The notes: generated from the sequence alone by a model not told the origin. Counted from the stretch's first letter, positions 35,744 through 45,133 are shown. The stretch: 64,000 nt of DNA from Roseobacter sp. GAI101 (GCF_000156335.1 NZ_DS999213.1:2171549-2235548); one strand, 5' to 3'. Made by a program: numbers and translations.

Positions 35744-36817
35744 GACGAGATGATTGTCCCATGCCTGCTTTGCCCGCGACCCGGATTGCAGGTTTTGCCC
35801 GCGCAGCCCGCTGAGCAACCCTGTCCCGGATGTCAGCGTGAACCCCGTTTCATGTGTTGCGACGCCGCACACGTCCTCCAGATCAAGGCTGGCCTTGAGG
35901 CGCATGTTTTCGGCGTCGTAGACATGCAGCACGCTGCCACGCGGTGACGTCGCCGCGATGGATTTGCCGTCTTTCGAAAACGCGATGCTGCCGATATAGC
36001 CGTCCAGCCTGCGCGCATCCTCGGCGGGCGCATCCAACAAGACCGGCGCAGCGCCTCTTTTGTGCACCCCGACCAGCGACGCTACGGGCGTATCGCCCTG
36101 CCATTGCATCCCGAACGCCACATCGCCCGTGGGCGCGACGTCCAGATGCCGGATCGAATTCATATGCAGGTCCGCAGGCAGACTGGTGGTTTCCGTGATG
36201 CGACCGTTTTCGGCATAGGACAGGTTGGGCTGCATCGTCGCGATGTTCAGCTTGGCCCGCCCCGACCCCGGATGCGTGTCGATGCCGCCATTCGCAATCA
36301 CTAACGTGTCGGAACCGGGAAGCCGCTTGATGTCATGCGGACCGACACCGCCACTGTCGAATTCACCGGTGCGTTTATAACCGGCAGCCACGTCCCAGAC
36401 CCCGACAACGCCCCGCCCCGCCTCAAAGTCATTTTCGGTCGTGAACAGCCAGGCACCGTCGGCGGAAAACGCCCCGTGCCCGTAGAAATGGCGGCCTTCC
36501 GGCGCGTCCAGCGTTGCCTTGGGGGTTCCCGTGGCGCAGTTGATCACCATTGCGACAGTGCCGGGGCGGCGGGCGAACGCCACCGCTTCGGGCCGCGCGG
36601 GGTGGCCTGCTGCCGCATGGCCCCGCACGGGCAACGGGATTTCAAACAGCACGTCTAAGGCGGCGCTGATCCCGCACAAGACATATGCCCCATCCGGTTT
36701 TGCCGCCGCCGACAGATATGCCGGAGAGCCGACATCGGCCCAAGTGGGCGCAGGCACCAGCCCCGCCGCCAAAAGCCCGCCCAGAAAACGGCGGCGTCCG
36801 GGTTTCATACTGTCCAT
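35735..36817 (-). CDS. DUF1513 exported protein of the iron cluster
   Basis: 360 aa. The N-terminus has a twin-arginine-like signal (GRRRFLGGLLAAG, cut after ATWA-type residues near 27), then beta-propeller-like repeats with GHGAFSADG and GVGPHDIKRL. DUF1513 proteins occur with imelysins and di-heme oxidoreductases and are thought to serve iron acquisition. It starts one base after the second imelysin's stop, so it is the last gene of that run. Starts at 36808 and 36829 are also possible. Confidence 0.8.
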   Translation of the reverse strand: MDSMKPGRRRFLGGLLAAGLVPAPTWADVGSPAYLSAAAKPDGAYVLCGISAALDVLFEIPLPVRGHAAAGHPARPEAVAFARRPGTVAMVINCATGTPKATLDAPEGRHFYGHGAFSADGAWLFTTENDFEAGRGVVGVWDVAAGYKRTGEFDSGGVGPHDIKRLPGSDTLVIANGGIDTHPGSGRAKLNIATMQPNLSYAENGRITETTSLPADLHMNSIRHLDVAPTGDVAFGMQWQGDTPVASLVGVHKRGAAPVLLDAPAEDARRLDGYIGSIAFSKDGKSIAATSPRGSVLHVYDAENMRLKASLDLEDVCGVATHETGFTLTSGTGLLSGLRGQNLQSGSRAKQAWDNHLVLL

Positions 36818-36818
36818 G

Positions 36819-37835
36819 TCAATCCCCATCCAAAGCGTTGAAGCCCGCCGCGACACCCAGTGTCGGCCCCAGATCCTCGCGCACCGTGGCGCGGATGGCG
36901 TCGATGGACTGCTGCACAACCTCGACCCTCAGGCGGCTTTGCGGATCGTCGACACCGGCAAAGACCGGATCGTTCAACGCAGCCAGTTGGTCCAGTGCCT
37001 TCTGGAAATCGCCGCCCAGTTCGGCGACCAGATCAGGTTTGCCCATGGCCAGACGCAACGCGAGGTCCCTCAGCGCGATCAGGCTTAGTTCCACATGGCG
37101 CGCAGACCGGCCCGCGCGCCAGCTTTCCGCCCGCGATGCACGCGGGTGGTCAAACGTCCCCAACGGGCGGCCCATGCGCACGTCCGACGTAAACTCCAGC
37201 CCCGCAGTCTCTGCCTTGAACAGCTCTTTCAGGACTTCTTCGTGTGAATGGTACGTACCGTCCGGAGCGGGGGCAATCAGGCGATCGGCGTAGAAAGACT
37301 GCCAGTCGTTCAATATCGCCGCGCTGTTCGCCGCGATATCGCCAGCAACAGTCTGGACCAGCGTGCAGTGATAGGCCGGATCACCGGCAGTGCTTAATGT
37401 CTCGTCATACAGCAGGTATTCCATGGCATAAAATCCCCGCGCCGCGATGGACATTTCGGCATAACTTTCGGGGCTTTGCGCTATCTTGTCTTCATCCGCG
37501 ATCAATGCGGCCAGCGCACGGGGCGTTGCACCGCGACTGTCGGGCCAGAACGCCAGTGCGAAAGCGCGGTTGTCGGTTTCCGTCGGTCCAAAGCGCAGAT
37601 GGCTGGCTGCGATCCAGGCATCGAAAGCGTCGCCATAGGACGCGCGCAGGGTTTCGGATGCCGGATCGCAGTCGTCCAGCGCCACGTCACGCAGCCGTTG
37701 GGCCATGGTGTCCAGCGTGCCGAACTGCACCAGAATGTGATCATTGACGACATCCGTGATAATGTCCTGCGGTGTTTCGGCACCGGCAGCCATAGGCAGG
37801 GCCATCAGTGCCGCACGAAGGATGAAACGTCTCAT
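36819..37835 (-). CDS. Imelysin-family protein with altered GxHxxE motif
   Basis: 338 aa, signal peptide about 1-19 (ending AGA). It belongs to the imelysin/M75 family of periplasmic or lipid-anchored iron-acquisition proteins. The hallmark GxHxxE appears as GFYAME near residue 135, with Tyr in place of His. The start overlaps the di-heme oxidoreductase stop (ATGA), showing tight coupling. It may act as a partner to the canonical imelysin encoded 4 kb upstream. Confidence 0.82.
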   Translation of the reverse strand: MRRFILRAALMALPMAAGAETPQDIITDVVNDHILVQFGTLDTMAQRLRDVALDDCDPASETLRASYGDAFDAWIAASHLRFGPTETDNRAFALAFWPDSRGATPRALAALIADEDKIAQSPESYAEMSIAARGFYAMEYLLYDETLSTAGDPAYHCTLVQTVAGDIAANSAAILNDWQSFYADRLIAPAPDGTYHSHEEVLKELFKAETAGLEFTSDVRMGRPLGTFDHPRASRAESWRAGRSARHVELSLIALRDLALRLAMGKPDLVAELGGDFQKALDQLAALNDPVFAGVDDPQSRLRVEVVQQSIDAIRATVREDLGPTLGVAAGFNALDGD

Positions 37836-39373
37836 AAGCTCTCCAGATAGGCGATCAGGGCCTCCCGATCCGCGGTAGGAAGTTGGATCACGGCATCGCG
37901 CTGCGCTTTGGCTTCGCCGCCGTGCCACAGTACGGCCTCCAACAGCGATCGGGCGCGCCCGTCATGCAGAAAATATGTGTGCCCGCTGACCTGGCCTGTC
38001 AACCCGATACCCCACAGCGGCGGCGTGCGCCATTCGCTGCCCGTTGCACGGGCTTCGGGGCGGTTGTCGGCCAGCGCAGGCCCCATGTCATGGAGCAACA
38101 GGTCGGTAAAGGGCCAGATCAGCTGGAAACTCTGTTCGGGTCGGTCTTGCAGTCGCTGGGTCACGAAACTGGGGGTGTGACAGGCCGTGCAGCCGGTTTG
38201 ATAGAACAGCTTTTTGCCGCGCAGGACCTGTGGGTCATCGACATTCCGACGTGCCGGAACACCCAGGTTGCGGCTGTAGAAGGTGACCAGATCAAGCCCC
38301 TTTTCATCAACCTCGAACACACGGTCATCGCCGTCACCGTGCTGGGCTGCCTGACAGTCGGCCTGAAGGTCCGTGCATTCGCCGGCACCTGCAGTAAAGA
38401 TGGGATTGGAAATGCCGATATCCCCGACAAAGGCAGAGGCGGATTGTTCCAGGATGGTGGGATTGCCCGCCTTCATCCCGAAACGCCCCAGCATGGGCTG
38501 CGCATGAACCTGCGACCAGACGATGTTGGGCCGTCCCGATATCCCGTCGCCGTCGGCGTCGTCGGGGTCGGCACCGGCAAGGATATCGGCGCTGGAAATG
38601 GCTTCCAACAGGCCCAGTCCGATCATCTGCGGCGCGACGCGCGGGCTAAGCATCGCGTCGGGGTGCAACGGGCCGTACCCCAGATCGGCAGCGGTATAGG
38701 TTGGCTGTCTCAGCGATACGGTTTGCCCGTCGGCAAGGGCGATCTTCGTTTCCGTATAGCTGATTTCAAGCCGGTATTCAGAGGCATGGCCCGGCACGGC
38801 AAAATCCTGCAATTGCGTACCATAGGTCGGATCGGGGCGGGTCCCGATGTAATCCTTGATCTGCGCCATTGCATCATCCACCGTGCCCGGGATCGAGATA
38901 CGCAGGAACATCGAGATGGCGTTGTCATCGGGGCCTTCGGGCGGATGGCCGCGCCCGTCCTTGATGTGGCAGCGCTGGCAGGACCGCGCATTGTAAAGCG
39001 GCCCCAGCCCGTCAGAAGCCAGCGTCGATGAAGGGGATGACACCCAAAGCTTGCGAAACAGGCCGTTGCCCACCTTGAAGGTCAACTCGTCCTCGAAGGT
39101 GATGTTGCCCGAGGGCTGAGAGAAGGCATCGGCCGTCTTGCGGGCGCGTACCGTCGCGGCCCCAGCCGGCTTTTCCTCGAACTTCTGGGGCGCGCTGAAA
39201 TCCGTGGTCGGCGCGGTAACCGCAGCAATCCGTTCCGCTTCCTTTGCTGACCGGGGGATCACGTTCAGATGTGGATCACCCAGATTGAAACCGGGGTCCT
39301 GCGCATTGGCGGCGGTGGTGAACACCAACGCCAATGCGATAAGGCTGCTACTTTTCATCCATGTTCGATGCAT
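37832..39373 (-). CDS. Di-heme oxidoreductase (DHOR) family c-type cytochrome
   Basis: 513 aa. Signal peptide about 1-24 (ending ANA). Two c-heme sites are visible: CQRCH near residue 130 and CTACH near 395. The MauG/DHOR-like layout and the imelysin neighbours mark the group that travels with iron-uptake genes. I chose the ATG at 39373, which has GGGCGG upstream; starts at 39385 or 39358 are possible. The reaction is unknown, perhaps iron redox change at the cell surface. Confidence 0.85.
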   Translation of the reverse strand: MHRTWMKSSSLIALALVFTTAANAQDPGFNLGDPHLNVIPRSAKEAERIAAVTAPTTDFSAPQKFEEKPAGAATVRARKTADAFSQPSGNITFEDELTFKVGNGLFRKLWVSSPSSTLASDGLGPLYNARSCQRCHIKDGRGHPPEGPDDNAISMFLRISIPGTVDDAMAQIKDYIGTRPDPTYGTQLQDFAVPGHASEYRLEISYTETKIALADGQTVSLRQPTYTAADLGYGPLHPDAMLSPRVAPQMIGLGLLEAISSADILAGADPDDADGDGISGRPNIVWSQVHAQPMLGRFGMKAGNPTILEQSASAFVGDIGISNPIFTAGAGECTDLQADCQAAQHGDGDDRVFEVDEKGLDLVTFYSRNLGVPARRNVDDPQVLRGKKLFYQTGCTACHTPSFVTQRLQDRPEQSFQLIWPFTDLLLHDMGPALADNRPEARATGSEWRTPPLWGIGLTGQVSGHTYFLHDGRARSLLEAVLWHGGEAKAQRDAVIQLPTADREALIAYLESL

Positions 39374-39524
39374 TTTGCCGCCCATTTTTTGTCCACGCCG
39401 TCTTACCACTTGATCGCTTTCTTCAACCATAAAGTCGATCGCACCTTATCCACGGATCACCGCCCCCTCAACCAAGGCGGTTTCCGTGGTAGGCTGGCAG
39501 TAGCGGCGCTGTATCATCATCCCG

Positions 39525-40532
39525 TTAGAACGACACCACAACGGCCAGGCCGACAGCGGTGGATTTCTCGTCCCCGACATCGAAACGTGCCACGCCAAAG
39601 TTGACCTCGATACTTTCCGTCACGGCGCGGTCCACGCCAAATGCGATCACGCTGTCGGTGCCTGCTGCGGTATCAACCGTGGTGGCAGTCGTGGAAAACG
39701 TCCAATCGCCCAGCGCATAAGCACCGCCCAACGTCGCATAGGTCGCGTTTGCGTCAGTGCCGCCCGCGCCGTCAAAATGCGCGACCTCTGCAATCATGTC
39801 GAACCCGTTGCCGAAATCATGGGTCGCGCCAACGACGACACCCGTTTCATCTGATGCATCCCCCTCGCCCGCCGACTGGTGGCGCGCGCCGACCCAGCCG
39901 GTCGTAGCGCCAAATTCCTGCGTGTACTGGATTGCAAAGTTGTTCAGCTTGCCCGTGTTGCCGACACCCCCTGCGGCAACCGAATTGCGCCCGCGTTTAT
40001 TGCCGATGCTGTCGCTCAGAAAGCTGTCATCGACGTAGAACGCCGCAAATGACAAAATGCCCCCCGTGGTGCCCGCGGGCGTGTCCACGGTGACACCGAT
40101 CATTTCGCTCAACTCGTAATCTTCGACCAGTGACGTGCCGTAGAATCCCGGCGCGGCATCCCAAGCGACTGCGAACACCGGGCTAAGCTTGCCCACCGAC
40201 ATCACCGTTTCGCCAAAGGCGAACCGCAGTCCCAGTTCGCTAATGTACAGCCCCAGATCATCAAAGGTGCGATCATCTGCGGCGTCCGTTACGGATTCGA
40301 GCGTCAGTCCACCAAAGGCGCTGATGCGGTCCGTCAACGCCGCGCTGAAAGCAGCCTCAAAGCTGAGGTAGGTATCTGTCACCTCGGATGCTGGGTCACT
40401 GGCATTGACCGTGCTGTCAACGCCGACCTCAAGGCTGCCGCCCCAGGCAAAGCCTGCGTCCTGAGCGTGAAGTGCGGTGCCGCCAGCCAGCACGAGGCCG
40501 TAAAGCCCCGCGGTAAGTATCGTCTTTTTCAT
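39525..40532 (-). CDS. Outer-membrane porin
   Basis: 335-aa beta-barrel protein: signal peptide about 1-23 (ending LHA), alternating hydrophobic strands, and a C-terminal Phe (VVVSF) that marks barrel insertion. It resembles Rhodobacter-type porins. It lies inside the imelysin/DHOR run, 60 bp after the first imelysin and 151 bp before DHOR, so it may admit iron complexes; that role is inferred from context. Confidence 0.88.
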   Translation of the reverse strand: MKKTILTAGLYGLVLAGGTALHAQDAGFAWGGSLEVGVDSTVNASDPASEVTDTYLSFEAAFSAALTDRISAFGGLTLESVTDAADDRTFDDLGLYISELGLRFAFGETVMSVGKLSPVFAVAWDAAPGFYGTSLVEDYELSEMIGVTVDTPAGTTGGILSFAAFYVDDSFLSDSIGNKRGRNSVAAGGVGNTGKLNNFAIQYTQEFGATTGWVGARHQSAGEGDASDETGVVVGATHDFGNGFDMIAEVAHFDGAGGTDANATYATLGGAYALGDWTFSTTATTVDTAAGTDSVIAFGVDRAVTESIEVNFGVARFDVGDEKSTAVGLAVVVSF

Positions 40533-40592
40533 CTATGGGTGTCCCGGTTCAGATGTGGATCAACGTGGCTGGCGACGTGCTGGCGGGTTGGT

Positions 40593-41855
40593 TTATTGGA
40601 AAACGGCGTTCGGATCATCAAGGCTGTTCGACCCTTCAAACGCGATCTGATCAAGACCAAGCGTCGTGACGACACGTTCGATGGAGCGGGTTTGGTCGAT
40701 CAGGGCATCAACGCCGCCCATGATGAGCGCCTCACCGCCCGCATCCCCGCGCGCCAGCATCTGGTCATAGGCGAAACCTGCCTCGGCTGCGGTCTTGATC
40801 CGGCCAAGCGCCATCATGGTCTTGCTCAGCTTGGCTTGCATTTCCGTGTTAAGGTCGGCGTCTGTCTCGGCGACCATATCGGCAAGGGATGGGCCCGACA
40901 CCATGGTACCGTCGATGCGGACATATTCGCCCAGATACGCGCTTTGGATGCCAAGCCCGTCATAATAGTGGCTGTTGTGCGTGTTGTCGGAAAAGCAATC
41001 GTGCTCTTCTTCGGGGTCGTTCAGCATCAGGCCAAGGCGCATCCTTTCGCCCGCCTGTTCGCCGTAGGACAAGGACCCCATACCAGTAAGAATGGCTGCC
41101 AGACCTGCATTGGTGTCTTGCGTCAGTTCTGCGCGCGCAGCGCCGTCGTCGGCCCATTGCGCCGTCATCCACGTCAGGTCAGACACCAGCAGGTCGGTCG
41201 CAGCGGTCAGGTATGCGCCCCGGCGATCGCAGTTGGCGTTCGTGCACGCGTCACCCTTAGCGTAATCCGTCCAAGGGCGGTTGCCTGCGCCATCGCCGTG
41301 CCCGTTCAGGTCCTGCCCCCACAGCAGGAATTCAATGGCATGGTACCCAGTGGCCACGTTCGCTTCTATCCCGTCGGCTTCGTGCAGGGTGTCGGACAGA
41401 AAGGCAGGCGTGATGGTCGAGGCGTCAATTTCCGTGCCAGACAACGTAAAGGTCGGGCTGCTGATCACGTTCAGTCCGGCCAGTTCGTTTTCATCCGACG
41501 GCCCGCCATAGGACGCATCGACATAGTCGATCAGGCCTTCATCAAGGGGCCATGAATTCACCTTGCCTTCCCAGTCATCCACGATCGGATTGCCGAAACG
41601 GTACACCTCGGTCTGCTGATACGGCACGCGGGCTGCCAACCATGCCGAACGGGCCGCGGTCAGCGTATCGGCAGAGGGATCGGAAACCAGTGCGGCCACG
41701 GCAGTCTGAAGCCGCTGTGCGGTGATCAGGCTGTCCTCGTATTTTGCGGCGGCGATGTCTGCATAGGTGCCAAGCACTTCGGCTTTTTCAAGGGCTGCAG
41801 CCGGGGACGCGAGCGCCAGCAAGGCAAGAGGTGTCAAAAGATGAATACGTATCAT
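40593..41855 (-). CDS. Imelysin-family iron-acquisition protein (IrpA-like)
   Basis: 420 aa with a signal peptide (about 1-21, ending AAA). The canonical GxHxxE motif is present as GYHAIEFLLWGQD near residue 170. Homologues such as IrpA are iron-regulated and needed for growth under low iron. It follows the Cys-rich unknown gene by 11 bp and precedes the porin. The ATG at 41855 has GGAGG nearby; longer open frame upstream is not supported. Confidence 0.9.
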   Translation of the reverse strand: MIRIHLLTPLALLALASPAAALEKAEVLGTYADIAAAKYEDSLITAQRLQTAVAALVSDPSADTLTAARSAWLAARVPYQQTEVYRFGNPIVDDWEGKVNSWPLDEGLIDYVDASYGGPSDENELAGLNVISSPTFTLSGTEIDASTITPAFLSDTLHEADGIEANVATGYHAIEFLLWGQDLNGHGDGAGNRPWTDYAKGDACTNANCDRRGAYLTAATDLLVSDLTWMTAQWADDGAARAELTQDTNAGLAAILTGMGSLSYGEQAGERMRLGLMLNDPEEEHDCFSDNTHNSHYYDGLGIQSAYLGEYVRIDGTMVSGPSLADMVAETDADLNTEMQAKLSKTMMALGRIKTAAEAGFAYDQMLARGDAGGEALIMGGVDALIDQTRSIERVVTTLGLDQIAFEGSNSLDDPNAVFQ

Positions 41856-41866
41856 GGAGGATCCCT

Positions 41867-42346
41867 TTAGTGAAATGTGGTGGGGGTTGTGTCCAGACCG
41901 GCGATGTTTCGCGGCCTGCAAAGGTGCATCCGCTTCAGCGCCAGCCCGAATTCGGCGGCGCAGGATGCGATCAAGGGGGCCACGTCCGGCCGAACCAGCA
42001 AGGTGGCGATCAACAAGGCGTCCTCCCGCTCTCCCTCGGCTGCGGTGGCGATGAAGTTGGCAAAGCAGGATTCGTCCGCGCCAAGGCATTTGCACTGCAC
42101 AGCATGGCGCATCAGCGGGCGGCGGCCATAGCTGGCACACAGATCGCACAGCCGTTCGAACGACTGCATCGCCTTGCGCCCCCGAACAGCGCCAAGCCCT
42201 GCGACGAAGTCATCCAGCACCTTGGCTTGCGCGTCTGCGCCATCGGACCAAAGCCGCAGACACATAACGGAGGTCGCTTCGATCGCCGTCAGCTCCGTGA
42301 GCAAGCCGACAGGTGCGCCGCCGCGTTTTTCCGCTGCGTTGGTCAT
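41867..42346 (-). CDS. Unknown Cys-containing protein of the hemP operon
   Basis: 159-aa cytosolic, mostly helical protein. It has cysteines at CDLC and in CKCLGADESC, a spacing that could hold a metal or iron-sulfur centre. No family recognised. Its ATG overlaps the hemP stop (ATGA) and its end is 11 bp before the imelysin, so it is tied to heme/iron acquisition by position only. Confidence 0.75.
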   Translation of the reverse strand: MTNAAEKRGGAPVGLLTELTAIEATSVMCLRLWSDGADAQAKVLDDFVAGLGAVRGRKAMQSFERLCDLCASYGRRPLMRHAVQCKCLGADESCFANFIATAAEGEREDALLIATLLVRPDVAPLIASCAAEFGLALKRMHLCRPRNIAGLDTTPTTFH

Positions 42347-42507
42347 TTGGTCAGAATCAATTTGCCGGCCCGCGTGATCCGCAGGGTGTAGGTTTGATCG
42401 TTCAGCACGATCTGCGCAAGATCGCCGCCGCCGGTCAGATCGCTGGCCGCGTAGGTGGGCAAGTGGTCTGCGGGGGCACGTTGCGCCGGTACGGAATGAA
42501 AGCTCAT
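42343..42507 (-). CDS. hemP: Hemin uptake protein HemP
   Basis: 54-aa protein with the family's C-terminal signature: YTLRITRAGKLILTK at the very end. HemP proteins are small, iron-controlled and needed for heme use in several Proteobacteria, probably as regulators of heme-receptor expression. The ATG at 42507 overlaps the stop of a 41-aa ORF, and its stop overlaps the next gene, so three genes are coupled by ATGA junctions. Confidence 0.9.
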   Translation of the reverse strand: MSFHSVPAQRAPADHLPTYAASDLTGGGDLAQIVLNDQTYTLRITRAGKLILTK

Positions 42508-42629
42508 GCCGTCACCCCGCCTTGCACTTGCGCAAGGTCACGCGTCCACGCCAGCGCCTTTTGCGTCCCGGTCAGTTGAACGACCTGACCGTCGGCGTGC
42601 GGTTTTGAATGGGGTGCAGAATGATGCAT
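42504..42629 (-). CDS. 41-aa leader ORF upstream of hemP
   Basis: Small frame starting MHHSAPHSKPHADG, with several His residues in the first twelve, and ending TA just where hemP begins (ATGA). A GAGGA ribosome-binding site lies eight bases before its ATG. I recognise no family. The His-rich start could bind metal or heme and act in a leader role, but this is speculative; it may only provide coupling. Confidence 0.55.
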   Translation of the reverse strand: MHHSAPHSKPHADGQVVQLTGTQKALAWTRDLAQVQGGVTA

Positions 42630-42942
42630 TTCGAAGTCCTCACATGGCTCGCGTATCGGGCGTCCCCAGTTTCAGACCCGGGGTGGCTTGACATGATGCA
42701 TTCCTGAGTGATTTCATAGGATATGTCAATCCGACAAAATTAGTAAACTATTATCGCGGTTAAAGAAGGGGGTAATGAGGTCGCTCAGAGGCGCAAAACC
42801 TTCAGGGTCGCGACACTGCCGAACATGAACCTAAAGCTGCGGGTTTGGTCTGTGCGACGACCCCCGCCTACGCCCTGACGAAGCGGATCAACCGCGTCAG
42901 GGCGCACTTGGCCAACGGACAGGCACGGGATTTTTGGCCGGG
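42630..42942. promoter_or_regulatory. Promoter region of the hemP/imelysin operon
   Basis: No gene in this 313-bp gap. On the minus strand a TTGACA (-35-like) lies at 42729-42724, and a 10-bp palindrome TAGT-AA-ACTA at 42741-42750 sits just upstream of it, a plausible iron-regulator site. The matching -10 is weak. I found no clear Irr or RirA consensus. The far end holds a terminator-like hairpin of the facing C45 gene. Confidence 0.45.
42871..42904 (-). terminator. Hairpin after the C45 acyltransferase gene
   Basis: Perfect 10-bp stem CGCCCTGACG/CGTCAGGGCG with a 14-nt loop, 38 bp past the stop of the C45-family gene. No T-run follows on the minus strand. Confidence 0.45.
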
Positions 42943-44040
42943 CTAGGCCACGTCCTTCCACCCCGGAACAAAGCTGCGCCAGTCCGGTTGCCGCCCCGCA
43001 GCATACTCCATGCCGATCTTGACCCAATCAATGTCACCCGCAGGGGCTTGTCCGCTGATGTTCCCGCTGCCATAGCGCACAACCCTCGATCCCTCCTCAA
43101 AAGCGTCAATGGACTGTTCCCAGACGACGCCTTCCCAGTGCAGGGTCATATGACGCCGCAGCGGCTGGTATTCGGCGGTGAACAAAGTGCCGAAACCTTC
43201 GCCGTAGCGGTCTTGCCTTAACGGGGCCTCTTGGAATCGGCTGGCAAGGGTCGACGGCGTACACCCGCCCGACAACACCCCGTCCAGATGGTCAGATCTC
43301 TCGAACGTGCGGGTGAAGGCACCGCGATCAGGGGTGCTGCCGTCGGTCTGGTGGTTCGTGGCGACAAGGCGAGGCTGCACCTTGGCACCCCCACCGGCGT
43401 AGATCTCGACACTTGCTGCAGCGCCCGAGGCATCGGCTACCACCACATTATAGGGCATATGCGACGGCACCCGTTGCAGGGCACGCAACGCTTGCGGGAC
43501 CGTGTCGCAGGTTTCAAGCACATAGCGCAGGATCGTGGTGATGCCGAAACCGCGCCCGGTTTCCTGCCGCCCGCCATAGGCCAGCGCGATGCTTAGCCCC
43601 GCGTCGTTGATCCCGTCGGACAGGCCCCACAGGAACTCGACCATGCCCATGACGCGGCGGCCGGTCCACGCACTGTGCAGCAGCAGGCCTTCGTTCAGGT
43701 CAGGCGACAGATCGTAGTTGCGCACAAGGCGAATGTCGTCCTTGGACGTGGCGACGGCCAGCGAACAGCCTCCCAGATAGCTGGGCGGGCACCACGTTGA
43801 CAAAAAGCACGCGGCGCGGTCCGATCCGCCCGCCAAGGCGGTCAGTTGCGCGTGAACCGGCACCAGTTCGGGCATGTACTTTTCCAAAGCGGCAACGCAG
43901 GCGGCACGGTCGGGACCGCTGTCGCCGCCGCGCGCCACGAACCACGCTTCGTATGCAGGCCATGAACGCTGCCAGCGGGCTGCCCACTTTTGGCCGGGGG
44001 TTGTTTCGCTGATCGCATCGAAGGTCAGGGAATGGGTCAT
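42943..44040 (-). CDS. C45-family (acyl-CoA:6-APA acyltransferase-like) Ntn hydrolase
   Basis: 365 aa. The family's self-cleavage nucleophile is likely Cys92 in GGCSLAVA, followed by the RNYDL strand. Members cut amides or transfer acyl groups; the substrate is unknown here. It starts one base after the stop of a PHB-depolymerase-like esterase, so the two are co-translated. No signal peptide. Confidence 0.8.
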   Translation of the reverse strand: MTHSLTFDAISETTPGQKWAARWQRSWPAYEAWFVARGGDSGPDRAACVAALEKYMPELVPVHAQLTALAGGSDRAACFLSTWCPPSYLGGCSLAVATSKDDIRLVRNYDLSPDLNEGLLLHSAWTGRRVMGMVEFLWGLSDGINDAGLSIALAYGGRQETGRGFGITTILRYVLETCDTVPQALRALQRVPSHMPYNVVVADASGAAASVEIYAGGGAKVQPRLVATNHQTDGSTPDRGAFTRTFERSDHLDGVLSGGCTPSTLASRFQEAPLRQDRYGEGFGTLFTAEYQPLRRHMTLHWEGVVWEQSIDAFEEGSRVVRYGSGNISGQAPAGDIDWVKIGMEYAAGRQPDWRSFVPGWKDVA

Positions 44041-44041
44041 G

Positions 44042-45133
44042 TCATGCGCCTTTCAAAGGGAGATCGAGGAAGAACCGCACCATTTCGGTGCTGGCGTCGG
44101 GGCCGTCGGGGTCGGTGTAGGATCCTGCGGCATTGCCACCGGACCAGGCGTGACCCAGCCCCGCAATGGTCCAATGCTCCACCACCGGATGTCCCTCGGT
44201 CGCCAGGACCGTGCTTCGGGTAAACCTGCGTTTGCCGATGGTGCCGTCGTCGATCACCTGCGGGCCCGTCGCAGCATCTTCCGCGATGCGTTGGCCATTC
44301 GCCGCATTCACCGTATGATCGGTGTCACCATGAAACACGATCGTGGGAATGGGCTGCGCTTTCTGGCCATGCGCGCCCCATGCCCCCATCGCGGCAAAGG
44401 CGGACGGCATGTCGTGCGCAGCCTTGTAAGGCAGCCCCGAATGCGCGCCAACAGCGTCAAATACGTCCGGATAGGTCTGCCCCAGAATGACCGCCATCGC
44501 GGCCCCAGCAGACAGTCCCGCAACAAAGCAGCGACCCTGCGGAATCCGATGATCGCGCTGCATTTGCCCTGCCAGTTCGGCAAGGATCGCGGGTTCGCCT
44601 GCATCGCGCGCCTGGTCGGCAGCCGCAAACCAGTTCCAGCAAGATTGCATGTTGGCCCCCCGCGATTGCGCCGGATAGACCACAACCAGCCCATGTTTAT
44701 CAGCCAGTTGGTTCATGCCCGTGCCTTTTGCAAAATCCACGGGCGACTGCGTGCAGCCATGCAGCATCATGATCAGGCCCGTCGGCGCGGCCCCGTTCAG
44801 ATCGGGGATGTAAACGCGGTACTCCCTGCTGCCTTGCGCACAGGTTACGGTGCCACTGTCAAATCGCGCACCATCCGGCAGGGGTGGCTCCGTCACATTT
44901 GCCGCCGGCATCGGGGATTTCGGCATGTTGCTCAGGCTGGCAAGCGTTTCGCGCAAGCTGCAGCCTGCCTTGGCGCGACCGAACCTTTCAAGGGGCGTTG
45001 TGGTAGACGCCCCCTGGCCGGGCAATCCGCCCACGCCAAGGGCGGCTTGTATCATTTCGGTCGCGCCCACGGGGTTTCCCGCGCGCACAAGTTTACTGGC
45101 CCGGCGCAGAGCCGAGTTGAATTCATGTGTCAT
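44042..45133 (-). CDS. PHB depolymerase-family esterase (LpqC-like)
   Basis: 363-aa alpha/beta hydrolase. The nucleophile Ser lies in VAGLSAGAAM near residue 205 and the oxyanion region in LIMMLHGCTQSP. An unusual 100-residue N-terminal extension precedes the hydrolase domain, with no signal peptide. It could act on intracellular polyhydroxybutyrate or on other esters such as feruloyl esters. The preceding gene encodes a CopG-like protein and the following one a C45 acyltransferase. Confidence 0.83.
   Translation of the reverse strand: MTHEFNSALRRASKLVRAGNPVGATEMIQAALGVGGLPGQGASTTTPLERFGRAKAGCSLRETLASLSNMPKSPMPAANVTEPPLPDGARFDSGTVTCAQGSREYRVYIPDLNGAAPTGLIMMLHGCTQSPVDFAKGTGMNQLADKHGLVVVYPAQSRGANMQSCWNWFAAADQARDAGEPAILAELAGQMQRDHRIPQGRCFVAGLSAGAAMAVILGQTYPDVFDAVGAHSGLPYKAAHDMPSAFAAMGAWGAHGQKAQPIPTIVFHGDTDHTVNAANGQRIAEDAATGPQVIDDGTIGKRRFTRSTVLATEGHPVVEHWTIAGLGHAWSGGNAAGSYTDPDGPDASTEMVRFFLDLPLKGA

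Noticed and set aside
42630-42780. Irr or RirA box before hemP
   Set aside because: No TGA-N9-TCA or TTTAGAA-type symmetric match was found; only a short TAGT-AA-ACTA palindrome is present, so I did not name the regulator.
42785-43027. 80-codon minus-strand frame at the end of the C45 gene
   Set aside because: It overlaps the C45 gene in another frame and covers a terminator-like hairpin.
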